A DNA stretch of 64,000 nt, taken from the NCBI GenBank assembly GCA_037039925.1, contig JAXRKP010000086.1, positions 1 to 64,000 of the forward strand, read 5' to 3'. The stretch's first letter is position 1. Each line of letters begins with the position of its first letter. The notes below the pieces were generated by a model that worked only from the letters and a program-made list of their open reading frames with translations, was not told the origin of the DNA and ran no database searches. The position numbers were made by a program, and so were the translations under genes. Shown one piece after another: positions 13,901 through 25,687 of the stretch. Source of the DNA: Doris montereyensis (taxonomy: Eukaryota > Mollusca > Gastropoda > Nudibranchia > Dorididae).

Positions 13901-16900
13901 CTCTTTTTGAAAAATATCTCTTTTTCCACAAAAAAACTTTATCAGTAATTACATCTTTCGACACTTACTTGTCACCCTTGTTTTTGTATGAATAGCTGAC
14001 ATCCACCAATCCCTGAATCGAAACAAACCATTTCCAGAGCTGTTTGTCCTCCTCCAAGACATCCACATTCTGGCTTTCAATCAGGTCACATTGACTGTTG
14101 CTTTCAGGCACATTTAAACCTGTTTGCCTCCCTTTGAGCTCATCTCAGTCTCATCCAACATTTGCTCTTGATTATCGGTTAAAAAGAAGAAGATGATGAT
14201 TGGTTCTTTTTCTATTCCACCAGGATTATCAGGATTATCGGTGGATGTGCTCTGAACAGTTTCATCAGTGTTGCATAAATCACTGCAGGACAAGTTTTGA
14301 GTTTCTTCTTCATTGGTGGTCTCTATTGAATGAGAGCATTTTCCTTTCACGTATGATGTGGAAGACGAGAATTTGAGGGCATTCCCAGAGCTCAATATTT
14401 TGTGTAACACTAATTGGATAAATATATCAACGCCAACAGCTGCATCGGTAGCTGCATAATTGATCTGCAACAAAAACAAAAAGGTTTTCAGATATTGAAA
14501 CAAAAAAATCATGATTCATATGTTATTTCATTAAAAAGGATTTTCCATTGACATTTAAACAAATTTGATATTTCGCTGGAATAGCTTTTATTGTGAATTA
14601 CAAAACAGCGGGTTGTTTTCTTTTGATTTTATTAAATTTGGCTTGCATATACAAAGAATAAAATGGTAGAGATTGGGCTCCATGCAAAAATGTAGCTAGA
14701 GAAATTTAATGGGTTCCTGCAGTGATGAGCAACACCACACATCATAGTGACTAAAAGTAGGAAGATTTGACAATCTTTGAGGGAGTGATTGGTATGTAAG
14801 AGGCTAGATAATATAACTTTAAATTCAAATATGCCTGAGAATGCAACTATGGGTGTAAAACAATATTTTCAAAGTGTTGGTATGATGTGCCTAACTGGCA
14901 GCTTTAATTTTGATGCTCGAACATGAAGAGCTGAGAATAAAATAGCCTGTCACAAAGGTAAAAGATGTAAATTAAGAAAACTAGCTCCAATGTTAAGACG
15001 AATATATAAATCAAACCTAACTCTCATCACTATATGCAAAACATGAATAAATCTGAATAAATCAACATCACCTGTTGCTTTGAATAATTTTCTGCTTCCC
15101 AGTTGCTGCATCGAATGGCAGGATCTTTATTTATGTCAAAGTGTAGAACTTTAGAAGCCAAACCTTTGAGCCCCCCATACACCGACTTCACAGATAGATA
15201 ACAAGCAAAAAATCTTGTGTTATAATCTAAAATGTTATTCATGGGCGAAACAAAAATAGAATATGAAACTGGAAAATCAAATAAAGATGATTTAGTGTAT
15301 TTTTAAAAGTTAACGTGTCTTCTGTTGACAAAGAAATATACAATCATTGAATAACAGTAAAAACTCTTCGTCATTACAGCCTTTTCAGAAACTATAATGG
15401 AAAATTCTATGGAGTTGATATGTAACACAATAGACCCACTCTGATTACACAATATGTAAGGCTTCAATGCATTTTCTTCTTCAAGGAAAACATTTGATTC
15501 TCTGAATAGGAAATGTAAAATTATGAAAAAGGAGTTGATATTATTTCATGATTAATATCTGAAATATTACTGTTAAAATAGGTCTGACACAAACTCTAAC
15601 AAAAATGTTGTTTAAAGCGTCTGAAAGATCCCTTAACTCTTACGTTGCAACACATTTTATACCGGATGTCTTTGCATTAACACGCATTTTGGCTGAAATC
15701 CTTAGAAATGACTCATATAAGGAAAAATATTCTCATTTCTTACTACAATAGATATTCAACTGAAACTTCCCAGACATACTAATGATTTATTATTGCTACA
15801 AGAATAAATCAGGTCATGTGACCATGGCAGTCATCTTGGATTTTGACAATTTATGTTTTTTTGGTCACATCTCAGTGAAAATGACAATTTAAGGTCAAAA
15901 TACACCCCTGTGAAGCATTTTATGGGCTTATCATCATTTGTGGGTTGTATTGTAGTGTGAGGAAGACAGAGAAAAGGGAAGAATTGAACAATAATGTGAA
16001 AAAAATACAATTATTCATGTTGCATGACAAACACACAAAAATGCAATTATTAAGAAAAAATACACAAAATGACACGAGAACAGTAATCAAGAATTTTAAA
16101 TGTTATTTTGCTCAGTTGTCCTGTCTATGTAAGTCTTCTATTTTTGTGTTTTCTGTGGTTGTGTGTCATATATGTCTCTAATTTTCAAATATTCCCAGTG
16201 CATCAACAGTGCACACCCCTTTTACTTGTGCTCTTTCCGAAAAACCTCCATACACTTCGTTGTCACTGTCAGAGTCAATAAGCTCTTCAACACCTCTATC
16301 ATATTCGCTGCACCATGGATCATCACTGTCTTCAACTCTAGCCTCGTCAGAGTCAGATTCTGACGGTGCATAATCTGTTCATCATCGAAATCCATTATTT
16401 CAGGTTGGCAGTAAACAAGTCGAAAAAATAGGTCAAATTAGGGTCAAATCAGCAAGTTTTGAAAATGAAAAATCATGCAGTAGCAGCAGTCATTACATGG
16501 ATGGGAAACTACTCTACATAACAATTTACTTCGTTTTATTTTATATTCGGCCTGTTTAGCTGAGCTGGTCAAGTTTCGACCACAGTCGAGGTCGGTAATA
16601 CAAATGGCAACTGGAAGTTTCGACTATAGTCGAACACGGCAACGTAAGAGTTAAAGGATAAATGTGTTTACATTGCTATGGACACATAATTTCATGTGTC
16701 AGTCTACCTTATATAAAGAGAGGGAGAGGATGGCTGAAACTAAAAAGTTAAGGTTGGTAATTCATATCTCCATCAGCAAGTTATGTGAAGAGAAAATCTA
16801 TAAATAATCAGAAACCCTCATAGACTCTAATTTATCAAAGATCATGAGATACGCATGTGGCAAAAATAAGATAAATATAGTAATAAAATTTAATCAATTG

Positions 16901-18880
16901 TTTTTATGTGTTTGTCACCTACTTCACACCTAAAAAACTAAATTATCGCCTTTAAAACACATTTCTCTATTGTTCATAAGAAAACTTCTAAAATCAATTT
17001 TTGCTTCCGTCATAATGAATTTTGTTTTTAGAAATTAAGCAAATAACATGTTTTTTCTTATTGAAATCTTTAGTTAAAATATTCTCTGCCATTCAATTAC
17101 AGAGTATACCTTATCCAATCATATTAACTTGAGCACAAAAATAATCTATATCTGATGTGTAATAAAGTTTCTTCGTGAAAGATTTATGTATCTTTCAAAT
17201 ATAGCAAAACTCACAATATATATTGAAACAAATTTTTTCTAATCTTACCTGTGTAATTTCAACCTGAGTAACACATGCCTTAAATCCACACAACCTAACA
17301 CAAAAAGCCCATAATCTCGATGTAGTTTGTGTCCATCATCCCACAACAGCAACGCCTGTTTTCAAAATGCTGTATAATGGAAAAAAGTGATGATAAATCT
17401 ACACTAAATGAAGAAATCTTTGAGAAAACACATGACAAACTCATAATATGACAAAATAAAACAGGTCGTATGTTAAGCATATGGTATCTTTAACTATGAA
17501 ATAAGTTGGTTTATAATGCCCTTGCCAAAACTTTATAATATAAGCATATTATTAATAACCAGCAAAGAATTTTGAAATCGTTTTCTTCTCTCCTATTTCA
17601 GCAAATATTTAAGAGCTTTTAAAACAATAAATTTGATCACAAAATTTAGGTGAAGCGTTTTGACAACTGCTCTCAACTTCATAATTAAATATAAAATATC
17701 AGTAAGTAAGTTCCTTCAAGACCATTACACAATTACAGTCCATAGAACCGGAACTTGTAATAATAATCACATCCTGGACAGGACATTAGTCTAACGACGT
17801 TTTATTCCCAAGCTGGTGCTTGTACCTATTTGTGACTCGGTTGAGTGTGGCAAATGCAAATCAATATTAGTAAAGGTCTTTCCCCTGGGAACACAATGTC
17901 AGAACTAGTTTTGCTAGAATTCTAATATGGGACCTCATGATCCCAAGCACGGCAGCCTAACCATTCATCCACCGATACCACTAAATACAAAATGTACCAA
18001 AGTTGAATTATGACTGTGTGCACCTTTCAGATACTCAACACCAGTTATAAGTAGACATATATGTCGTCAATTTAAATGGTATTTCAAAACTCACCTTTTA
18101 TCTTCTAAAAGAGATATTAAAGTCTTTGGGTATGGTGCACTTAGTTTAAAAAGTCTAACTAGAACACAGAATCCATCCGCAGAACAGAGTTGTAAAAGAG
18201 CGACCTTGTTCTTGTTAACCCATTCACAGTCCATACCCAAAACCTGGAAAAAAACATTTTTGAGACATGTCACGTCAATAAATACGTACAGAATCTAAGA
18301 GATAAGATAAAAAATGTGAATGCTCAAATAAGTTGTATAATCAAATAACCGTAGGTTTGATAATAGATGAATACGTTATGGGATGAAAAGAACAGTTCAT
18401 GATGAAAACATATTATAAATTTTCTATTAAACCTGGGAAATGGAACCTTTTGTATCTTAAAGCCTGCCACTAAAATCTACATGAACAATGGGGACAAATA
18501 TCTTACAAGAAAAAAACTATTTACGACAGAAGAAATCACACTTTATTTTAAAGGTAAGACGATGAACGGTATCCCTCCTTTCCGATACACATCCCATTTC
18601 CTTGGGTTCAAGGGTAAACATTTACTGATTTTCATCTGAGTCTACAAATGTCAGCTTTTAATGATATAAACTTACTTTCTTTATCGTCAAATCTTCTTTG
18701 AGTTGCATGTAGGCTGCGTCCCATTCCTTGGATGTGTCTACAATCACAATAGTTTTGGTGCTTATGTACTGTTGGCAGGTATCATATTGAGTTTTTTTAT
18801 CCTTGCTTGGTGAAGATTTACTGGGCAGATATGCCTGTCTTCAACCCATTTCCAGGTCTTCCATATAATTGTAAACACAA
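7985..18880 (-). CDS. EXD2: EXD2, 3'-5' exonuclease domain-containing protein 2 (10 coding exons found)
   Basis: Predicted exons, 5' to 3' on the minus strand: 18880-18676 (5' edge uncertain), 18243-18095, 17369-17249, 15213-15072, 14464-13969, 12229-12096, 11690-11526, 10767-10582, 9245-9114, 8178-7985. They encode about 640 residues, against 621 in human EXD2. The DnaQ-like exonuclease comes first: GMDCEWVN carries the Exo I Asp and Glu, GCVDLRH the Exo II Asp, and YAATDA the YxxxD of a DEDDy nuclease. RCSNWEAE matches human RCSNWDAE. The C-terminal half has the paired cysteines CVVC and CINC and the ending TRWRQHFLDTMNPQFLPKYW. The family acts in DNA-end resection and at mitochondria (established knowledge). 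The N-terminal membrane-anchor exon of the human protein was not found. At least six exonic indels break the frame; see findings. Intron phases agree at nearly every junction once these are allowed for. Confidence 0.93.
9371..10331 (+). mobile_element. Decayed piggyBac-like element (TTAA-flanked) in an EXD2 intron
   Basis: TTAA is present on both sides (9,367-9,370 and 10,332-10,335). The ends are short inverted repeats: CTCTTTCGCCC at left, and CTCTTTTTCCACC when the right end is reverse-complemented. From the ATG at 9,618 the plus strand encodes a short peptide ending in acidic MDEITDVSGDDSDVSDLY before a stop. Acidic N-termini are usual in piggyBac transposases. No catalytic domain remains. 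The family call rests on TTAA duplication plus the acidic N-terminus. Confidence 0.65.
10846..11134 (-). mobile_element. tRNA-derived SINE, family B, minus orientation
   Basis: Read on the minus strand, it begins with a tRNA-like head: GTGGCATCAGTGGCCAAGTG, then GTTAGGCTGCCAGACTTGGG, with a box-B-like GGTTTGAGTCC. The body runs to a CTATGGGC...AATGGCC-like end. Other copies lie at about 17,715-17,985, 23,858-24,110 (plus), 28,321-28,592, 30,063-30,215 (partial) and 45,155-45,420. It is intronic in EXD2. Confidence 0.85.
12240..13960. other. EXD2 intron; no gene assigned
   Basis: It contains a 164-codon minus-strand open frame (12,631-13,125) without recognisable domains, a poly-C tract near 13,624, and an AAGATGATGGCCGTTTC motif near 13,487 shared with other repeats in the window. 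Most of it looks like old transposon sequence, but I could not find ends. Confidence 0.5.
15637..16650 (-). mobile_element. piggyBac-like element, 1,014 bp, perfect 12-bp TIRs and TTAA flanks
   Basis: The left end is CTCTTACGTTGC and the right end is its exact reverse complement GCAACGTAAGAG. Both are flanked by TTAA (15,633-15,636 and 16,651-16,654), the piggyBac target-site duplication. On the minus strand, from the ATG near 16,394, an acidic N-terminus can be read with a frame break: MDFDDEQI, then APSESDSDEARVEDSDD and EELIDSDSDNEVYGG. This composition is typical of piggyBac transposase N-termini. The catalytic core is missing, so it is a deleted, non-autonomous copy. It sits in the EXD2 intron between exons 17249 and 15213. 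Confidence 0.82.
17715..17985 (-). mobile_element. tRNA-derived SINE, family B, minus orientation
   Basis: A diverged copy of the element at 10,846-11,134, with the same order of landmarks. On the plus strand these are TCAAGACCATTACA, TCCTGGACAGGACATTAGTC, GCTGGTGCTTGTACC, CTCATGATCCCAAGCACGGC and a terminal tRNA-like head. It is intronic in EXD2, between exons 18095 and 17369. Confidence 0.8.
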
Positions 18881-19741
18881 CTGAACACAAAAGAATACAC
18901 AAAGGAGTTAAAGTAAAGTATTATGAAAGGTGATGTTTTTTTTTGTTTTAATGTGAGTGCAAACATAGCAATACTGTAGGATCATGTTAGGGGGAGGCGG
19001 ATGGGGTCTTTGGTTTGTGTGTTAGTACTGTTAGAAGTGGTGATAGATGAATGGGTCCCAACTATGCAACTCCTTCCGTTATCTGGCCAACCATCCTGTT
19101 TTATGATGTTAACAGGAGGGCGTCAATTCTTAAAATTTAAGGAGTAGCCTACCGTTAAAACGGTTTAGTGTTACTCATTTTTTTACTGCGGTGTTAGATC
19201 TAGAACTAGATAATAGTAGATACCTCTTTATACGAAATGATACATCCTGGGGATGCATTTTATGGGTGATGTAAATCTGTTTCTCGTTTCATCAACATTG
19301 CGCCATTCAATTTTTTCTTCACACTGATTACTATTACTTGTGCAATACTAGATTTTAGATCTCTAGATCGAGATTTCTAGCTCCAAATCTAGATCTAGAT
19401 CAAAAATGTCAGTACAGATTAAAATTATCAACATTCGTTCTACCACCAGTTGTGATGACAAGCGATGATATCTTGGAGAGTGACGACTCAAACATGTTGA
19501 TGAAACGATCTCTACCATCATTGTTGTTACGCATTAGACTGTTACAAACTACAACACTACCACCTATCACTATTGGCCTTCTACTTTCGTTTTCACAAGA
19601 CCTGTTTTCGCTTTCACATGGGGAAATTAACCGCAATGTCCGAATAGCTAGAGATCTAGATCTAGATCTAAATCGACATGATATTTATTACAGCATTTAT
19701 TTTAACCAAACACCTTATATAATAATTAATACCAGTGTTCA
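18881..19741. promoter_or_regulatory. Divergent EXD2/WDR6 intergenic region, candidate bidirectional promoter
   Basis: The first EXD2 exon found and the WDR6 start codon face away from each other about 860 bp apart. The interval holds several CTAGATCTAGATC runs and a palindrome ACCGTT-AA-AACGGT at 19,151-19,164. No TATA box is obvious at a convincing place. A missing EXD2 5' exon (membrane anchor) may also lie here. Promoter activity is inferred from the layout only. Confidence 0.45.
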
Positions 19742-22700
19742 ATGGCTGAGTTGTCTGGTGATGAAAATAACAAAACATTCTCGTCGTATTATTCAAGTGG
19801 TCCTGTCACTGCTCTTGCTGCAGTCTCCTTTCACAAAGTTATTGCAGGTTAGATCTAGATATTTATCTTATCAAGTTGAGTAATAAAAGTTTGAAACTCA
19901 TGATTCTTATTTAGAGACTGAAAGTTTAGAGATCTTCATTCTTGTGATGTACCAAGGTTTCAATTTGACACCTCTTCACTCTTAACCGCATCCATCAAAC
20001 CTGGCTGGCCTTTACTAACTTTACACTTGACATGCTACTGTCTCAAACGCTTTGTCAACCTTATTTCTCTGAACTGAGCTCACGCTTGGAATAGCATAGT
20101 GTATATGAGAGTGATGACTTCTTCTATATGCATGAATTCAAATGAAAAGAGATGGGAAGTTGTTTGGTTGGGTTTATTATGAATGCTGCTGAGGCGAAAG
20201 GGAGTACCTTTGTCATTGTCACTTTGTTTGTGGTTTTAATACAGTTTTACACTTGTGAAGTACCTTTAAATCACTAGATCTATGGCTTAAACACCAATTG
20301 TACATCTTTATAACTGTTTCAGTGTAAAGGCTTGCAATTCCTTGTAATCATCGCTTTTTCTTTTTCAGGATGTGGCAATCAATTGTTGATCTATAATCTG
20401 GAAAATGCGCAGTTAGAGGAGCGGAAAGAGGTTCTTAAAGAAGCATCAGTTCATGGAATATGTAAAGGTATTATATTGTCTTGTTTAACTGTCACACGTT
20501 CACATAATTTACAAGCTCTCTCACTCTACATTCCCACAAATACAGCTGTCCAATGATAGCGAGGAAGGCAGGTGACTTGTACGGTTTGAGTTTCAACAAC
20601 GATTTTTATTAATAATATATATTCAATTGTCCGACTGTCTGTATCAAACTGAACAATTTCTTACTGTCGACTTAACAATACCGAGCCGTCTCCTGTAAAA
20701 AATAAAAGGAAATAATAACAGAAACAATAGCATGAAAACAAAGCATTGTGTAAAATCAGTAAAGATCTGACACTGGGTTGAGATCTAATCACACATGGAC
20801 AACCAAGAGAATAAACATGACCACGCACTTAAGTTAAAGCATACAATATAGATTATATAGACTTTCTTATTTTGGTAATGAGCAACATGATAAAAGCACT
20901 CCTCTCAAATAGTAAACACTAATAATATCATAGGCCTAGGCACATAACCAGGGAGAATGACAAAGTACATATAAACAAAACAAAGGAAGTTAAGGATCAG
21001 ACTACTGCCATCCTCTGAACAGAATTAACTTCAACCACATCTAGGTCTAATCGACTTATTCATTCAGCTTAAAAAGCATTTAAGAATAAATCTTAAGCAA
21101 CCAAGAACATTTTGAAAACGAGGAGCTAAGGTAATATAAGACTACAAATTTGAAAACAGTTCACCTACACTAACGTGTTAAAGCACCGGAAATGAGATTC
21201 AGATAAATTTACATTACAATGTCTTATTGCTAACTACTAATTCTGTGGCAAGCAATAAAACAATGGTAGGAGTAATCCATCTAAAGGCTGAATGGTCAAG
21301 TGAATAATATTAATAAGAGAGGACCAGCATCAGTTAAAATAAATTCAAAAGTAGAATAAAAGGAATATTGAGGGGTTTTTCATGAAAGGGAAATACGTAG
21401 GGGAAATGACTAATACTATGCAGGCTAGTCTGGAGTGTTTAAAGGCAAATGTACAAGCCATCAATGTGACTTTAACAATGAGAAAAGGTATATTTGAAAG
21501 GGACTATACTATGGTTGTGGCAGGGGAAGGCTGAGTATCAATTACAGTGTCTTGACCAACATGGAAATTAATATAAAATTGCAATGTTTTATTGTTGTGA
21601 TACTTGCAACAATATTGTTGTGAGTGATCCAGCTATAGTGATGAGTGTTTGCCTCTTCTACGATAAGTGATTGTTTACAATAAACACACTTCTATGAGTT
21701 TCTTTAAAGTTGCAAAAACAATTTGAGTACTTCAGACATTCATTTATGCATTTATAAATAAATAGGCGGCCACATTAAATAGGGGGGGGGTGTCAGCAAC
21801 GCTTCTATGGAAACACTTGTTACATTGACCGATAATCTTTTCTGGCTTTCAAAAGTAAAGTCTAAGTGCTCTACAACTGCAAGGCGGGGTCAGGGGGGGG
21901 GGAGGGGGCGCAGACAGTGTAGGCGGATATATACAATGAAACGCACATTCAATACAAAACTGAAAACTGCTCAGATTTGAGACAAAACAGTGTCACATAA
22001 TTTTTATTTTTATTGATATTATTAATGTAATATCATTCTCACCAGCCTTGTTTTCCGTGACTAAATGTCTGTTTACGATTCTAATAGATTTTTAAAAAAA
22101 TTAAGATAAAATGATTTCAAAACTCTCCAAAAAGGATTAAATTTCTTCTTTCTTTTTTTACATTGACATGTATATTTTCAGATTGAGTCTTCTTTTCATG
22201 TGGTTGTCAATCTTACTCTTAGATTTTAATATTTTCATATTATATCAATGACATTTTTTGGTGTTATTGTTTTTCTGTTTGTTGATGTGTTTTTGCGTTG
22301 TTGGGTTTCTTAGGGTTTGGGATGGAGGGGGAGAGAAGGGAGGGAGGTCCCTTTTGGGTTTTACTTGATGGTGGGGCGTGGTGGGGGCGTTTTTCTTTCT
22401 GTTCAGCTTGCATAAAAGTGAGTTTTTTCTATTTTCTAGGTCCAACCAGTAAGACAGATCAGCAGCTGCTATGCGTATACGGAGCCAAAGAGATATGTAT
22501 TGTGGCTCTAAAGAAACTTGGGAATGTTGGCTGTGAATTAGACACTTTGACTCAAGTATTTAAAGTCTCCGATTGGATATGGACAGCTTGTTGGCTGAAA
22601 GGAGAAGTGAGTTAAAATTTTAATTGTCATTTCATGTTTGAGAGCAAGTTGTTATGCAGCGATATTTTGTCAGAATCAACATGAAATAAGCTTGATCATT

Positions 22701-23103
22701 CCATATTTTGATCTCACTTTTTAATCTGCTTAAAAGACTATCAAGCTCCTAAAATAAATTTAGAATTAACGAAGGATGAAGTTTGTCGGATATAAATGTT
22801 TCTTATCCGTTAATGGATTTGGTAAGGAGGGGAATTGGTTGTCCTTGAGAATAAAAATCCAGGATTCCCATCGAATTTTCTATTTTACATGAAATCTATC
22901 AAACGAATTTAAGTGTGTATTATGTAAATTGAATATAAATTCTTTTTTTATATTATTTATATAAAAACCGCAGACAAAATCTCCAAAAGAACTTTTATGT
23001 GATTTACAATTATGCACAATGTATAGGCAGACTCCTTTCAAATTTAAATACATTTATATCAGTTGTTAAACTTCCCCTTCTTTCTCTCTCTCTCTCCCTC
23101 TCC

Positions 23104-23201
<98 letters not shown>

Positions 23202-25645
23202 GTGTTTTTAGTTTTGTTTTGATTTATTTATTCATTTATCTATTTAATTACTTATACATGCAACCCATTGTACATATTTATCAATGCTAACAGCTTAAGA
23301 GACACTTTTTTACTCATAAACCAATTTTAACCTCCATCACCATTGTGTTCTTCTTCATGAATATTGATAAGGTTCCATTAAATATTTCATCTATATGTTT
23401 ATTTATTTTTGTGCTTTATCTTTATAAGGGTCCTGAAATGTAAATAATAGAATTCATGGGGTTATTTCCTGACTTTTTTCTCCAAGGACAAGAGAGAACC
23501 TATTGCCTTAGCTCTGGCTCACAACTCAGTTGCTTTATGGTATTGGAAAAGTGGAAGAATTGCAACCGTTCGGCATTGTGTTGAAAACTGTATTCTGTAT
23601 CCTTCTTTTACTCACTTAAAATTTGTTGTTAATAGTATTGCTTATAATCACTGGCTCTTAAATTGATTTCCTTTCTTAATCGTAATCTTATTTTAATTCC
23701 TTTAAAATTGCCATTTCGAAATTGTTCTTATTTTTAATGCTGATGTTAATGGCTACAAATTTCATTTACAGAATAAAGTTTTTTTTAATTGAATTCACAT
23801 TGTGTACATATTATACTAGGTTTTAATACCATTTAGCTTTAACTGTAGTGAGTAGCACGGGGTAGCCTAGGGGTTAAATTCCTGGACTTGGAATCCTGAG
23901 GTCCTGAGTTCAATTCATCACAATGCTAGGAGATGTTTTCCTCAGAAAAGACACTTCAAAGACATTTCTCGCCTTAACCCAGGTGCAAATAGGTACCAGT
24001 GTCAGTGTGACAGACTAGCCTCAGGTCTTGTGATGTATTAATGCCTATTCCACCTAATGCTATAGAAACTAGGATAAGCCATGGCTGCCTGGCCTTAATG
24101 ACCTTTAAATTACTGTTACTTTATTCATTTGAACTAAAGGTGTGTAACAAGTTTTGTGTAGAAGTAAGGCACAAACCTAACTGTGTTCTTTTATGTTTAT
24201 TACACCTCATTGCACTTTCTTTTCTCCTAAGTCCTGTGATTTTATTTAATGTCTGTTTCGGTGGAAGAAAACTCAATGGGAGCTAAAGACAGTGTCTTCA
24301 GGAGACCATTTACTTCCTTACTCTCTAAGGGGCTAGGCCGCACCTATGTCATGACGCCCTAGGTGCCCCTTTGTCTTTTTTTGTCTTTTTCGTGGATGGT
24401 TTGGAGACTGAAATGAAACTTAGTAAAAAAAAAACATACACTTCATTTAGTGTATGTTTTGTTAAAAGTTTCATTTTAGAAGTTTAAAATACTGAACCTG
24501 CATTAAACATCTGCCCTCTATTTAATTGCAATGACCATGACATATCTGTATAAGAAAATGGGTGACTGCAGGGTGGGGTGTTGGGGATTTGAGAAGATCA
24601 TTTTCCTTAACATCTTTTCAGTTACAGCGCCCATTTGATTGGTGAGACCTGGGACTCATTAGTTCTTGCTGCCGGAACTGTTTTTAATCAAGTTGTGATC
24701 TGGCCAGTCGGCGATGTTGGTCATGATTCAGAGCAGGCAGTGGACAAAGAAGCTGTGCCTGTGATTCATTCCCTTACTGGACACAAGGTTTTCAAGTTTG
24801 ATTCCACTAGTCTACACACTCTCTCAAAATGAGACAGAAGTTATTTTATCAACTTTATTTTTGTTTGGTAGAAAGAATAATGTCATCTTTATTATTGATT
24901 TTCTTCTTTCTGTTGGTAATAAGTTTGTTTGTAGTGTGTAGGCTGGGGATGGGGTCCCGCTAAAGTAAGTGGTTACTCCGGGACATGGCGAGGTACTCAA
25001 AGGAGGAGGGGAAGCTATGTAAGGGCGTTTATTTCCTTTTTATGCATGTGTTCTATGTTTAGTAGATTTGTTCAAAGGAGATAATTTAGTAGGAAAATGC
25101 AAAGAAAGGGGGCGTGATTGTCCCAAGGAGCATGTTGCTTTTGCTTTGTTTTGTATGGTTTTTTCTTTTTTTTCCTTTGTCTTAATAGATGCTTATCAAA
25201 TTATAAAAGTTTTTAAAAAATGGTGTGTAACAGTTCTTTGTTTATTTTTGTAAGATACCATTAATAACTCAAGAAATTTATCTCATTCTCAGGAGTCATT
25301 TTTTCCATCAAATATCACACTGAATACCAAAAACTTTGCTCAGTATCAGACGACCGTAGCATCCAAATGTGGCAATTAAGTTTTCCAGGCACACCAAAAG
25401 GGCCACCCACTGTTGATGATTGGAAGTCTATGAAAAGTGTTCTACTGCTGACTTTGTTTGGACATACAGCCCGAGTATGGGACGCTGTGCTTTTAAAGGA
25501 ATGCTTTGCTAGTATTGGCGAGTACACATGAGAACTTTTAGTATTAATTATTATTTTATTTTGTATTATTATTATTATTATTTTTATTTTTATATTTATT
25601 ATTATAATTATTATTTTTATTGTTTTAGATGATAATTAATGATAT

Positions 25646-25687
<42 letters not shown>

